A DNA stretch of 64,000 nucleotides from Diaminobutyricimonas aerilata (GCF_002797715.1 NZ_PGFF01000001.1:2379304-2443303); one strand, 5' to 3'. Positions 33,656-42,782 are shown, counted from the first letter of the stretch. Program-made: numbers and translations. The notes: a model not told the origin generated them from the sequence alone.

Positions 33656-34972
33656 ATGACCGACTGGAAGTTCGAGACCAAGCAGATCCACTCGGGCGCC
33701 GCGCCCGACCCGGTGACGAACGCCCGCGCCACCCCGATCTACAAGACGACCTCGTACGTCTTCAACAACGCCGACCACGCGAAGAACCTCTTCGCCCTCG
33801 CGGAGTTCGGCAACATCTACACCCGCATCATGAACCCGACGCAGGACGTCGTCGAGAAGCGCGTCGCCGCGCTCGAGGGCGGCACCGCCGCTCTCGCGGT
33901 CGCCTCCGGCTCGGCCGCCATCACCTACGCGGTGCTCAACATCGCCCAGGCCGGCGACCACATCGTCTCGTCGAGCTCGATCTACGGCGGCACCTACAAC
34001 CTCTTCAAGTACACGCTGCAGAAGCTCGGCATCGAGGTCACCTTCGTCGAGAACCAGGACGACGCCGAGGAGTGGCGTCGCGCGGTGCGTCCGAACACGA
34101 AGCTGCTGTTCGCCGAGACGATCGGCAACCCGCGCATCAACGTGCTCGACATCGAGCTCGTCGCGGAGGTCGCCCACTCGAACGACCTGCCGCTCATCGT
34201 GGACAACACGATCGCGACGCCGTACCTGATCCGTCCGTTCGAGCATGGTGCCGACATCGTCGTGCACTCGGCCACGAAGTTCCTCGGCGGGCACGGCACG
34301 GTCATCGGCGGCGTCCTCGTCGACGGCGGCAAGTTCCCGTGGTCGCAGCACGTCGACAAGTTCCCGGGGCTGACCGAGCCCGACCCCTCGTATCACGGGG
34401 CGAGCTACACCGGTGTGCTCGGCGACGCGATCGCCTACGTCATCAAGGCGCGCGTGCAGCTGCTGCGCGACACGGGCGCGGCGCTCGCCCCCGACAGCGC
34501 GTTCACGCTGCTGCAGGGCATCGAGACGCTCAGCCTGCGCATCGAGCGTCACGTGCAGAACACCCAGGCGATCGCCGAGTGGCTCGAGGGCCACGACGAC
34601 GTCGCGTCGGTGAACTACTCGGGCCTTCCCTCGAGCCCCTGGTACGAGACGGCGAACAAGTACGCTCCCCTCGGCGTCGGCGCGGTGCTGTCGTTCGAGC
34701 TCAAGGGCGGCGTGGATGCGGGTCGCGCGCTCGTCGAGAGCGTCACCCTGTTCAGCCACCTGGCGAACATCGGCGACGTGCGCAGCCTGATCATCCACCC
34801 CGCGTCGACGACCCACTCGCAGCTCACCCCGGAGCAGCAGCTCACGGCCGGCGTCACGCCGGGCCTCGTGCGCCTGTCGGTGGGACTGGAGAACGTCGAG
34901 GACCTCAAGGCCGACCTCGAGGCGGGCTTCACCGCGGCGCGCAACGTGTCGCGCGCGGCCGCCTCGGCCTGA
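33656..34972 (+). CDS. metY: O-acetylhomoserine sulfhydrylase
   Basis: MetY makes homocysteine from O-acetylhomoserine and sulfide (or methanethiol to methionine) with PLP. The 438-residue length fits the long MetY subgroup of the Cys/Met metabolism family. [26 protein letters not shown] opens the active site and the PLP lysine lies in [13 protein letters not shown] (Lys ~208). Another family signature is [18 protein letters not shown]. It is followed by metX in the same direction, 109 bp downstream, with a strong hairpin between them. Confidence 0.96.
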   Translation: MTDWKFETKQIHSGAAPDPVTNARATPIYKTTSYVFNNADHAKNLFALAEFGNIYTRIMNPTQDVVEKRVAALEGGTAALAVASGSAAITYAVLNIAQAGDHIVSSSSIYGGTYNLFKYTLQKLGIEVTFVENQDDAEEWRRAVRPNTKLLFAETIGNPRINVLDIELVAEVAHSNDLPLIVDNTIATPYLIRPFEHGADIVVHSATKFLGGHGTVIGGVLVDGGKFPWSQHVDKFPGLTEPDPSYHGASYTGVLGDAIAYVIKARVQLLRDTGAALAPDSAFTLLQGIETLSLRIERHVQNTQAIAEWLEGHDDVASVNYSGLPSSPWYETANKYAPLGVGAVLSFELKGGVDAGRALVESVTLFSHLANIGDVRSLIIHPASTTHSQLTPEQQLTAGVTPGLVRLSVGLENVEDLKADLEAGFTAARNVSRAAASA

Positions 34973-34980
34973 TCCGCTCC

Positions 34981-35020
34981 CAGGGCCCCGACCCCGCGTC
35001 CGCGCGGGGTCGGGGCCCTG
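34981..35020. terminator. 18-bp hairpin between metY and metX
   Basis: Bases 34981-34998 pair perfectly with 35003-35020 around TCCG (GC-rich stem GGGCCCCGACCCCGCG plus flanks). There is no T-tract, so it may work as a GC-hairpin terminator or stabilise the metY mRNA 3' end. A second, shorter hairpin (GCCGGGC/GCCCGGC, 35044-35062) lies just before metX. Confidence 0.7.
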
Positions 35021-35081
35021 TGCCGTTCCGCACGTAACACTGCGCCGGGCTTCCCGCCCGGCCCGACATACTGGCTGCACC

Positions 35082-36287
35082 ATGGATTGGCAGACCCCCG
35101 AGGACGCCGTGCCGTCGGCGTTCGTCACCGAGGCGAACGTGCGCTCCCTGCTCGGCAAGCCCCCGGCGACCGGCGCCTGGCGCGAAGGCGATCCCGTCGG
35201 CGACCGCCGCTTCGCCGCGCTCGGTCCGCTCGCCCTCGAGGGCGGCGGCCGGCTCCCCGCCGTGCGCCTCGCATACGAGACGTGGGGCGAGCTCGACGCG
35301 GACGCCGGCAATGCAGTGCTCGTGCTGCACGCGCTGACCGGCGACAGTCATGTCACGGGTGCGCCCGGTCCGGGGCATGCGACCGGCGGCTGGTGGCCGG
35401 ACCTCGTCGGACCGGGTCGCGCGATCGACACCGACCGCTTCTTCGTCGTGGCGCCCAACATGCTGGGCGGGTGCCAGGGCTCGACCGGTCCCGCGTCGTT
35501 CGCCCCCGACGGCCGGGAGTGGGCCGCCCGGTTCCCGTACCTGACCATCCGCGACCAGGTGGCGGCGCAAGCCGCGCTCGCCGACGCGCTCGGCATCGAG
35601 CGGTGGGCGGCGGTCGTCGGCGGTTCGATGGGCGGCATGCAGGCGCTCGAGTGGGCGGCGGGGCTCCCCGACCGCGTGGAGCGGCTCGCCGTGCTCTCCG
35701 CCCCGCCGTCGTCGACGGCGGACCAGATCGCGCTCAACTCGGTGCAGCTCGAGGCGATCCGGATGGACCCGACGTTCCGCGACGGCGACTACTACGACGC
35801 CCCCGACGGGGAGGGACCGCACCGCGGACTCGCGCTCGCCCGCCGGATGGCGCTGCTCAACTACCGCGCGCCGGCGGAGCTCAACGACCGGTTCGGCACG
35901 TCGTGGCAGAGCGGGCTCAGTCCGCTCGGCGGCGGTGGTCGGTTCGCCGTCGAGAGCTACCTCGACTTCCACGGCAACAAGTTCACCCGCCGGTTCGATG
36001 CGAACAGCTACATCACCCTCGTCGACGCCATGAGTTCGCACGACGTCGGTCGGGGTCGCGGCGGCGTGGAGGCCGCGCTGCGTTCCGTGACCGCCCGCAC
36101 GCTCGTGGTCGGGATCGACTCGGACCGGCTGTTCCCCGTCTCGGGGCAGCACCGCATCGCCCGCGCCATCCCGGGCACCGTGCATGGGGACGAGGCGGTC
36201 GTCATCGAATCGCCGTTCGGGCACGACGGGTTCCTCATCGAGCACGCGGCGGTCGGCACGCGCCTGTCGGAGCTGCTCGCCTACTGA
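35082..36287 (+). CDS. metX: Homoserine O-acetyltransferase
   Basis: MetX acetylates homoserine with acetyl-CoA, supplying MetY. The 401-residue alpha/beta hydrolase has the nucleophile serine in VVGGSMGGMQALEWA (Ser ~182) and VLHALTGDSHVTG. NMLGGCQGSTGP follows, and a His-containing SPFGHDGFLIEH lies near the C-terminus. Serine succinyltransferase activity cannot be excluded by eye, but the MetX-MetY pair favours acetyl transfer. The CATACT sequence 10 bases before the ATG could be a -10 box. Confidence 0.95.
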   Translation: MDWQTPEDAVPSAFVTEANVRSLLGKPPATGAWREGDPVGDRRFAALGPLALEGGGRLPAVRLAYETWGELDADAGNAVLVLHALTGDSHVTGAPGPGHATGGWWPDLVGPGRAIDTDRFFVVAPNMLGGCQGSTGPASFAPDGREWAARFPYLTIRDQVAAQAALADALGIERWAAVVGGSMGGMQALEWAAGLPDRVERLAVLSAPPSSTADQIALNSVQLEAIRMDPTFRDGDYYDAPDGEGPHRGLALARRMALLNYRAPAELNDRFGTSWQSGLSPLGGGGRFAVESYLDFHGNKFTRRFDANSYITLVDAMSSHDVGRGRGGVEAALRSVTARTLVVGIDSDRLFPVSGQHRIARAIPGTVHGDEAVVIESPFGHDGFLIEHAAVGTRLSELLAY

Positions 36288-36326
36288 CCCCCGAATCGGG
36301 ACAATCGAGTGTTGTTCAGGAGTCTG

Positions 36327-36332
36327 TACACT
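36327..36332 (+). promoter_or_regulatory. Possible -10 box of the orphan response regulator
   Basis: TACACT, 20 bases before the ATG at 36352. The leader GGGGGTGATC can serve as a ribosome site. No -35 match is clear. Confidence 0.35.
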
Positions 36333-36351
36333 CGTCAGCGGGGGTGATCAG

Positions 36352-37026
36352 ATGGGGAACCCGAACCCATCGGTCGCTGACCGGGAACACATCAGAGTGA
36401 GCCTCGTCGACGACCACCGGCTCGTGCTCGACGGCCTCGAGGCGCGATTGCGCGACGCCGATGGCATCGAGCTCGTCGCGGTCGAGACGACGTGGTCGCA
36501 GCTCGTCGCGCACTCGCGCTTTCCCGGTGACGTGACCGTGCTCGACCTGTATCTCGACGACCACATCCCGGTGACCGCGAAGCTCGGCACCATCGCCGCG
36601 GCGGGGGGCCGCGCCGTGGTGATCAGCAGGCACGCGGATCCGGGCGCGGTCGCCACGGCCCTGCGCGCCGGAGCGAAGGCGTTCGTGCCGAAGACCGCCG
36701 GAGTCGACGACCTCCTGGCCGCGATCCGCTCGGTCGCCGACGGCGGCGAGTATCTCGCGCCGGAGCTCTCGGAGCGCGTGCAGGCCGCCGGCAGCACCGC
36801 CGACCCGAACCTCGGACGCCGAGAGCAGCGCGCGCTGGTGCTCTACGCCCGCGGACACAACGTGCGCGAAGTGGCGGCCGAGATGGGCACCACCGAGGAG
36901 ACGGTGAAGTCGTACATCAAGCGTGCCCGACGCAAGTACCGAGAGGTCGGCGTCGACATCGGCACCCGCATCCTGCTGCGCCGGCACGCCGTGCGCGAGG
37001 GATGGCTCGCTCCCGACTCGCGCTGA
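36352..37026 (+). CDS. NarL/FixJ-type response regulator (orphan)
   Basis: The 224-residue protein has a receiver domain (~13-130) with acidic pair DD (~20-21), phosphoacceptor Asp in TVLDLYLDD (~65) and conserved Lys in FVPKTAG (~114). A LuxR-type HTH (~152-200, LYARGHNVREVAAEMGTTEETVKSYIKRARRKY) follows. It is a clear paralogue of the regulator at 40691-41359, sharing the LVDDHR start and the VG-DIGT-ILLR-HAVREGWL tail pattern. No kinase gene is adjacent; the nearest is the kinase at 38.2 kb. The start is ATG 36352; a longer frame upstream overlaps metX. Confidence 0.92.
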   Translation: MGNPNPSVADREHIRVSLVDDHRLVLDGLEARLRDADGIELVAVETTWSQLVAHSRFPGDVTVLDLYLDDHIPVTAKLGTIAAAGGRAVVISRHADPGAVATALRAGAKAFVPKTAGVDDLLAAIRSVADGGEYLAPELSERVQAAGSTADPNLGRREQRALVLYARGHNVREVAAEMGTTEETVKSYIKRARRKYREVGVDIGTRILLRRHAVREGWLAPDSR

Positions 37027-37054
37027 GCGCGCCCGGCGCCCAGCCGGGCCGCTC

Positions 37055-37060
37055 TACGAT
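37055..37060 (+). promoter_or_regulatory. -10 box for leaderless 37067 lipoprotein gene
   Basis: TACGAT, exactly 6 bases before the ATG at 37067. Confidence 0.6.
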
Positions 37061-37066
37061 GACGGG

Positions 37067-37960
37067 ATGCGCGCACGACCGGTCTCCCTGACGGGCGCGA
37101 TCGCCGTGACCGTCCTCGGGCTGCTCACGGGGTGCGGCGCGCCTGCCGAGGTCGTGCCGCCGCTCGACGGGCTTCCCGACGGCGTGAGTGTCGAGGTCGT
37201 GCAGAACCGCAGTGACGTCGTGCCCCGACGACTGCAGATCAAGGTCGTCAACGACCTCGACGTGCCGCTCGAGGTCAACTCGGTCACCTTCGATTCCGCC
37301 GCGTTCGTCGAGCCGGCGGTGTGGGAGCGCGGCACGACGGTGCCCGCCGGCACCGCGCGGGATCTGCCGGTGGAGCTGCCGGAGGCGAGTTGCGCGACCG
37401 AGGAGGCCCGCGCCTCCGTCGCCATCTCGTTCGAGGTCGAGGGGCGCCGTGCCGTCGCGACCGTCGAGCCGGCGGACCCGCTCGACCAGTTGCCGGAACT
37501 CACCCTCGCCGACTGCGTGCGCGCCGACGTGGAGCGCGCCACCGAGGTCGAGCTCGGACCCCTCGTGGGAGGCGGCCCCGGCGTGCCCGCCCTGCTCGAG
37601 GTGAGCGCCCGCCCGACCGGAGACACCGAGGCGACCCTCGAACGCATCCGTTCGACCGTGCTGTTCACCGTGCTCGACGCGAGCGGGGCACGCGCGACCG
37701 ATGTGGCGCTCGCCGACCTGCCTCAGCCCACGCCGGCGGAGGGATCGACGGAGGATGACGCCACGCGACGCTGGGCCGTGCCGATCGCGCCTTCGCGGTG
37801 CGACGCGCACGCGCTCGCCGAGGACAAACAGGGCACGCTGTTCGGCTTCGACGTGACGACGACCCGCGGAAGCGCGGTCTACGAACGGGCGGCCTCGGAG
37901 GAACTGCGTCACGACCTCTACGCGTTCTACGCCCAGTACTGCGGCCTGACGGGCCCTTAA
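37067..37960 (+). CDS. Putative lipoprotein between the two response regulators
   Basis: The 297-residue product has a lipoprotein signal ending LLTGCGAP, then a beta-rich extracytoplasmic domain (VVNDLDVPLEVNSVTFDSAAF, an Ig/CARDB-like pattern) with cysteines in EASCATEE, LADCVRAD, PSRCDAH and YCGLTGP. No family recognised. Its place between an orphan regulator and a kinase cluster could make it a sensory accessory, but this is inference. A GC-rich hairpin follows the stop. Confidence 0.8.
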   Translation: MRARPVSLTGAIAVTVLGLLTGCGAPAEVVPPLDGLPDGVSVEVVQNRSDVVPRRLQIKVVNDLDVPLEVNSVTFDSAAFVEPAVWERGTTVPAGTARDLPVELPEASCATEEARASVAISFEVEGRRAVATVEPADPLDQLPELTLADCVRADVERATEVELGPLVGGGPGVPALLEVSARPTGDTEATLERIRSTVLFTVLDASGARATDVALADLPQPTPAEGSTEDDATRRWAVPIAPSRCDAHALAEDKQGTLFGFDVTTTRGSAVYERAASEELRHDLYAFYAQYCGLTGP

Positions 37961-37968
37961 ACGGAGCC

Positions 37969-37992
37969 GGGGCCGCGCGATCACGCGGCCCC
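37969..37992. terminator. GC hairpin after the 37067 lipoprotein gene
   Basis: GGGGCCGCG (37969-37977) pairs with CGCGGCCCC (37984-37992) around a 6-base loop, 8 bp after the stop codon. No T-tract. Confidence 0.55.
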
Positions 37993-38093
37993 TGGCCGAT
38001 CCCCCGATACGGGTCGCGTCGAGACGCTTCCCCCAGTGCCGTGTCCGGGTTCCGGCACCGTTCCGGTCCTCCCCGCTAGGTCGGTGAGGCCCG

Positions 38094-38142
38094 GAACATG
38101 ATTCTGTGTGGCTCCACCGTGGTGGATCGCCCCTCTTGTTCC
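38094..38142. promoter_or_regulatory. Inverted repeats upstream of the two-component operon
   Basis: GGAACA (38094-38099) and TGTTCC (38137-38142) are inverted copies. Between them CCACC-GT-GGTGG (38114-38125) is a near-perfect palindrome. They lie in the ~255-bp gap before the histidine kinase gene and are plausible operator sites, for example for the regulators encoded nearby. A hexamer GATAAC (38203-38208) lies nearer the kinase start. Confidence 0.4.
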
Positions 38143-38254
38143 GAGTAGAACTGTACCGGCCGTTCCACCCCGCGGGGAGCCGGGGTTACCCCCACTTCTG
38201 GTGATAACTGTCAGAATGGGTGCGGCGTTGCGGACAGGGGGATCCTCGAACGGC

Positions 38255-39418
38255 ATGGAACTGATCACCAGAGAGCGTGACCGACTGCTCCACCGCACCT
38301 CACGGGTGTACGGGTTGAGCTTCGCGGTGGTGTCGTTGCTGTGCCTGGTGATCCCCGGCGCGGTCGACACCACGGCGCTCGTGCTCGCCGCCCCCTTCTA
38401 CGTCCTGCTCGGCGTCGCGTTCTGGCGGATCGGCGCGGCGACCTCCTCCGCCTGGATCCTCACGGCCGCCGCCTCCGGCCTGATCGCCGTCGTGCTCACG
38501 ACCCTGCTCTCGGCGACGCCTCCGGAGGCCAACGGCATCACGGCCGTCATGCAGCTCGCCGCCGGGTCGCTCGGCGCGCTCGCGGCCCCGCTCACCGTCA
38601 GCCCGCGCCGCATCGTCGTGCTCGTCGGACTGTTCGTGCTCATCGCCGGAACGACCCTCATCGCGACGTGGGACCTGCAGGACCCGCTGCGCACCGCCGC
38701 TCTGCTCGCCCTCGGCTGGGGCCTGCCGACGGTCATCGGCCTGTGGGTGTGCGCGGCCGTGCCGCGGGCGGCGAAGCGCATCGGCAGTATCGGACGCGCA
38801 CACCGCGCGGAGCGGCAGGCGAGCGAGCTCGAGGCGCAACGCCGTCAGGGCGCACGGCTGCTGCACGACACGGTGCTCGCGACCCTCACGCTGCTCGCCC
38901 ACTCCGGCGTCGGCGTCTCCCCCGAGGCGCTGCAGCAGCAGGCGGGCGACGACGCCCGACTGCTGCGCCAGCTGCGGCTCGGGGGCACGCCCGTGCCGCC
39001 GCCGACGAGTCCCGTGTCGACCGAGCCCGTCGAAGAGACCGTGCTCGGCACGACCCTCGAGTCGGTGAAGCAGCGATTCGGGCGGATGGGCCTCGAGGTC
39101 AGTTGGCACGGCACCGGGCAGGTGCTGCTGCCGAGCGACGTGCTCGACGCATTCCTGCTGTCGCTCGCCGAGTGCCTCGAGAACGTGCGCCGCCACTCCG
39201 GGGTGACGCAGGCGCACGTGACGATCACCGACGACGAGACCACGGTGCGCGCGCTCGTGACCGACTCCGGCGTCGGATTCAGCCTCGACGGGGTCGAGGA
39301 GCACAAGCTGGGCTTCAAGGAGTCGGTCGTCGGCCGGTTGCGCGAGGTCGGCGGCAACGCCCGCCTGTTCTCGGCGCCGGGCCAGGGCACCACCGTCGTG
39401 CTGGAGGTACCGCGATGA
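38255..39418 (+). CDS. Sensor histidine kinase (six-TM, NarL-type)
   Basis: The 387-residue protein has six predicted membrane helices (~20-168) and then a cytoplasmic kinase core. The phosphoacceptor His is in GARLLHDTVLATLTLLAHSG (His ~204), as in HisKA_3 kinases. The N box is LAECLENVRRHSG, the G1 box VTDSGVGFSL and the C-terminal G box PGQGTTVVLEVPR. It lacks a large extracellular domain, so it probably senses the membrane or a partner. The ATG at 38255 is chosen; 38216 (13 codons longer) is possible. It overlaps the next gene as ATGA and forms an operon with it and the 40691 regulator. Confidence 0.92.
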   Translation: MELITRERDRLLHRTSRVYGLSFAVVSLLCLVIPGAVDTTALVLAAPFYVLLGVAFWRIGAATSSAWILTAAASGLIAVVLTTLLSATPPEANGITAVMQLAAGSLGALAAPLTVSPRRIVVLVGLFVLIAGTTLIATWDLQDPLRTAALLALGWGLPTVIGLWVCAAVPRAAKRIGSIGRAHRAERQASELEAQRRQGARLLHDTVLATLTLLAHSGVGVSPEALQQQAGDDARLLRQLRLGGTPVPPPTSPVSTEPVEETVLGTTLESVKQRFGRMGLEVSWHGTGQVLLPSDVLDAFLLSLAECLENVRRHSGVTQAHVTITDDETTVRALVTDSGVGFSLDGVEEHKLGFKESVVGRLREVGGNARLFSAPGQGTTVVLEVPR

Positions 39419-40686
39419 GCTTCTCCCGCCCCGACGAGAACACCCTCGGCGCGCCCATCACGCGCAGCGGCCGCCGCGCCACGGAGGTCGCCCGCCGGTT
39501 CGCCCGCCCGGGCACCGCGCACCGCGGCAGCCTCGGCACCACCTTCCTCGCCGCGGGCGCCGCGATCGTCGTCGCGATCCGCCTGCTCTACGGCTTCGCC
39601 TGGTTCGTCGTCTACTGGGACGAGTACCCCGTGCCCCTCGCGGCCCTCTCGGCGTGGGCGGTGCTGCTCGCCGTGAGCATCGCCGCGGTCGTGCTCTTCC
39701 GGGTGACCGGCGAGCGGATGGCCGACTGGATGTTCGGGCTCTTCCTCGCCGCACTCGGCGGAGCGGTCGCCCTCGACCTCATCGCCATCTGGGGACTGCA
39801 CGACGTCGGACGCTACGCGACCGCCGCCGTGAGCGCCGGGATGGTGCTGCTGCTCGTGCTCACCCTCCGCTCCTCGGGCGAGATCATCGCCGCCGCGGGC
39901 GCCATCGGGCTCGCCCTCGCCGTCGCCATGGCGGTGAACACGCGGCCGCTCGTCGAGCACCTGGCCCAGCAGATCAGCACCCTCGCGTTCGCGGTGCTGC
40001 CCGCCGTGATCGGCGTCGTCGTCGTCCGCGGGTTCCGCCGCATGGTGCGCATCGAACTCGACCGCGTGCTCGTGCAGAGCACCGTCTCCGCCCCGCGCTT
40101 CGCGGTCGGCATGCTCGCGTCGGAGGAGCTCGCCCGGCTCGACCTCGACGCCGAGAAGCTGCTCGACTCCGTCGCGAACGGCGAGGTGGCGCTCCCCCTC
40201 GACCCGCGCACCGCATCCGTGGCCGCGTCGCTCGCGACCGAGCTGCGCCTGCACCTCATCGAGGGCCGCCGGGAGACCTGGCTCTACCACGCCATCACCG
40301 AGTCGGGAATGCTCGGCCAGTCGGTGACCCTCACCGACCCGTCGAGCCTCGCCGGACTGCTCGATCCGTCGCAGCGCGACGGTCTGCTCTCCGCCGTCTG
40401 GCTCGTCATCAGCGACGGCGCGACGACGAACCCCAACCGCTCCGTGCACATCACCCTCGGCCCGGTGCGGCCGACCGGTCGCCCCGACCGCCGCATCCTC
40501 GTGCCGATCGTCATGAAGACGACGGGACTCCCCCGCAATCGTGTCGATCCGGCGGTCTGGGATGCGCTGGGTAAGGTGGGGCCATACGACGACTCGACCG
40601 AGGATGCGAGCCTCCGCGTGCAGATCGACTGCGCCGTGGACAGCCCCGCCGAGGTGGCCTCGACCCACAGCTCCCAGGGAAGGTAA
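39415..40686 (+). CDS. Six-TM kinase-like protein, probably a degenerate histidine kinase
   Basis: The 423-residue protein has about six membrane helices (~45-230) like the preceding kinase, then a cytoplasmic region. A helical pair (EKLLDSVANGEVAL, then ASVAASLATELRLHLIEGRRE) looks like a dimerisation domain without an obvious phosphoacceptor His-Asp. DGLLSAVWLVISDGATTNPN occupies the place of the ATP-binding N box, but the Glu and Asn residues that bind Mg-ATP are not in register, and no G1/G2 boxes follow. I infer a pseudokinase or sensor subunit. It is coupled by ATGA to the kinase gene and lies 4 bp before the regulator gene. Confidence 0.75.
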   Translation: MSFSRPDENTLGAPITRSGRRATEVARRFARPGTAHRGSLGTTFLAAGAAIVVAIRLLYGFAWFVVYWDEYPVPLAALSAWAVLLAVSIAAVVLFRVTGERMADWMFGLFLAALGGAVALDLIAIWGLHDVGRYATAAVSAGMVLLLVLTLRSSGEIIAAAGAIGLALAVAMAVNTRPLVEHLAQQISTLAFAVLPAVIGVVVVRGFRRMVRIELDRVLVQSTVSAPRFAVGMLASEELARLDLDAEKLLDSVANGEVALPLDPRTASVAASLATELRLHLIEGRRETWLYHAITESGMLGQSVTLTDPSSLAGLLDPSQRDGLLSAVWLVISDGATTNPNRSVHITLGPVRPTGRPDRRILVPIVMKTTGLPRNRVDPAVWDALGKVGPYDDSTEDASLRVQIDCAVDSPAEVASTHSSQGR

Positions 40687-40690
40687 GCAC

Positions 40691-41359
40691 ATGGCAGATC
40701 AGCCGCGCATCCGTCTGGCCCTCGTCGACGACCACCGCATGCTGCTCGGCGCGCTCACGGAGTGGATCCGCGGCGCGGCCGACGACATCTCGATGGTCGC
40801 CGCCGTGGCGACGTGGCCCGAGCTGCTGACCCATCCCGAGTTCCCGGTCGACGTCGTGCTGCTCGACCTCGACCTCAAGGACAACATCCCGGTCGCCCTC
40901 AAGATCTCGACGCTCAAGACGACGGGCGTGAAGGTCGTGCTCATGAGCACCTACTCGGAGCCGAACGTGGTGCGCGAGGCGCTCGCCGCCGGCGCACTCG
41001 GCTACCTCGTCAAGAGCGAGGACGCGAGCATGATCGTCGAGGCCATCCGCGCCGCCTACGCGGGCGAGTCGTTCGTGTCGGCCGAGCTCGACCTCGCCCT
41101 CAACGCGAACGACGTCGGCGGCTCGCCGAAGCTCAGCGCGCAGGAGCGACGCGTCATGGCGCTCTACGGCGGCGGCGAGCCCGTGAAGGCGGTCGCCTAC
41201 CAGCTCGGGATCTCCGAGGAGACGGCGAAGAGCTACCTCAAGCGCATCCGCGAGAAGTACCGGGTCGCCGGCTTCGACGTCGGCACGAAGGTCGCGCTGC
41301 GCAAGCGCGCCATCCAGGACGGCATCCTGCTCGAGACCGGCCAGCCGCGCGACTTCTGA
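40691..41359 (+). CDS. NarL/FixJ-type response regulator
   Basis: The 222-residue protein has a receiver with DD (~13-14), phosphoacceptor Asp in VVLLDLDLKDNIP (~59) and Lys in YLVKSED (~108), then a LuxR HTH (VKAVAYQLGISEETAKSYLKRIREKY). As third gene of the kinase operon it is the likely partner of that kinase. The tail VGTKVALRKRAIQDGILLE aligns with that of the orphan regulator at 36352. Start ATG 40691, preceded by GGGAAGGTAAG. Convergent with an MFS gene 15 bp away. Confidence 0.94.
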   Translation: MADQPRIRLALVDDHRMLLGALTEWIRGAADDISMVAAVATWPELLTHPEFPVDVVLLDLDLKDNIPVALKISTLKTTGVKVVLMSTYSEPNVVREALAAGALGYLVKSEDASMIVEAIRAAYAGESFVSAELDLALNANDVGGSPKLSAQERRVMALYGGGEPVKAVAYQLGISEETAKSYLKRIREKYRVAGFDVGTKVALRKRAIQDGILLETGQPRDF

Positions 41360-41374
41360 TCCGCGTCCGGCCGC

Positions 41375-42610
41375 CTAGGGCAGCGGGATGGAGTCGGTCG
41401 CCGGATGGGTGTGCGGCACGCGCCGTGAGCTCACCGCGCTGATGACGGCGACGATCACGCCGAGACCGCAGAGCACGAGCCCCACCCACGCCGGGGCGAT
41501 GTAGCCCCAGCCGGCGGCGATGACGATGCCGCCGAGCCACGCGCCGAGGCTGTTGCCGATGTTGAGCGCGGAGTGGTTGACGGCCGCCGCGAGGGTCTGA
41601 CTGTCGCCGGCGACATCCATCAGCCGGGTCTGCACCGCGGGCGACAGGGCGGATGCGGTCGCGCCGATCGCGAACAGGAACACGAAGAGCGTCGCAGCCC
41701 ATTGGGCGGTGAGCGCGAAGCCGAGCAGCGAGACGGCGAAGAGCGCGAAGAACACGAACATCGAGCGCAGCACGTCGCGGTCGGCGAGCCAGCCGCCAGC
41801 GAAGTTGCCGATCGTCATGCCCAGGCCGAGGGCGATGAGCGCCACCGGCACGAGCGTCTTGTCGAGCCCGGTGACCTCGGTGACGACGGGCGAGACGTAG
41901 CTGTAGACGGCGAAGAACCCGCCGAAGCCGATCGCCCCGACCGCGAGGGCGAGCCACACCTGCGGGCGACGGAATGCGCCGAGTTCGCGCTTCATCGTCG
42001 CACCGGGGTCGCCCGCCTGCCACGGCACGAACGCGAGCACCGCGACGAAGGTGAGGGCGAAGATCGCGGCGACCGCGAGGTAGGCGATCCGCCAGCCGGC
42101 GACCTGCCCGAGCAGGGTGATCGACGGCACGCCGATCACGTTGGCGACGGTGAGTCCGGAGAGCACGAGGGCGACACCCTGAGCGCGCTTGCCGGGGCCC
42201 ATCAGTTCGGCGGCGACGAGGGATGCGATGCCGAAGTAGGCGCCGTGCGGCAGCGCCGCGGCGAAGCGCGCCGCGAGCACCCATCCGAAACTCGGCAGCA
42301 GCGCGGAGGCGATCGTGCCGACGGTGAAGGCGGCGAGCAGCGTGAGCAGCAGCGTGCGGCGCGGGAATCGGGCCGACGTCGCGGCGATCGTCGGGGCGCC
42401 GACGACGACCCCGAGGGCGTAGGCGGAGATGAGGAGCCCCGCCTGGGCGATCGCGTGCTCGGGAGAGGCGTCGTACTGCTGCGGCAGCAGGTCCGCGGCG
42501 AGGTCGGGCAGCAGACCCATGGCGACGAACTCGGTCGCGCCGATGCCGAATCCGCCGAGGGCGAGCGACAGCAGGGCCAGGCGCACCCGGCCGGGGGTGA
42601 GAGTCTCCAC
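41375..42610 (-). CDS. MFS transporter, DHA1-like (AraJ/CmlR type)
   Basis: The 411-residue protein has 12 hydrophobic segments. It shows ALGGFGIGATEFVAMGLLPDLA at the N-terminus, the DHA1 hallmark of AraJ/YdhP/Cmr proteins, plus motif C-like GVVVGAPTIAATSARFPRRTLL. It also has the GVALVLSGLTVANVIGVP helix. Export of a sugar or drug is likely. Start is a GTG (METLTPGR). A leader of ~60 bp runs upstream to a TAGGCT box near 42663. Confidence 0.92.
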   Translation of the reverse strand: METLTPGRVRLALLSLALGGFGIGATEFVAMGLLPDLAADLLPQQYDASPEHAIAQAGLLISAYALGVVVGAPTIAATSARFPRRTLLLTLLAAFTVGTIASALLPSFGWVLAARFAAALPHGAYFGIASLVAAELMGPGKRAQGVALVLSGLTVANVIGVPSITLLGQVAGWRIAYLAVAAIFALTFVAVLAFVPWQAGDPGATMKRELGAFRRPQVWLALAVGAIGFGGFFAVYSYVSPVVTEVTGLDKTLVPVALIALGLGMTIGNFAGGWLADRDVLRSMFVFFALFAVSLLGFALTAQWAATLFVFLFAIGATASALSPAVQTRLMDVAGDSQTLAAAVNHSALNIGNSLGAWLGGIVIAAGWGYIAPAWVGLVLCGLGVIVAVISAVSSRRVPHTHPATDSIPLP

Positions 42611-42743
42611 GAGCGGACCGTTCTTCGAAGGGTGGATGGGACTCGCCGTCGAGCGTCGTCAGCCTACCCGCGTCGCACGCCCCTCCCCGCTGGTCGAGGT
42701 GGCTCCGGCCGACCGGCGATCCGCAGTCACGGAGTTCCTCGCC

Positions 42744-42782
42744 GGTCGAGTAGGCGCGGCGAAGCCCGCCGTATCGAGACCT
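42744..42782. repeat. Palindromic GGTCGAG...GAGACC intergenic element
   Basis: GGTCGAGTA and TATCGAGACC flank a bulged hairpin (GGCGCGGC-GAA-GCCCGCC) in the 211-bp gap between the MFS and thiamine-binding genes. It differs from the TCGACAGGCTCAG family and resembles dispersed palindromes I recall from related actinobacteria. A degenerate partner GGTCGAGGTGG lies ~50 bp upstream (42692). Confidence 0.7.
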
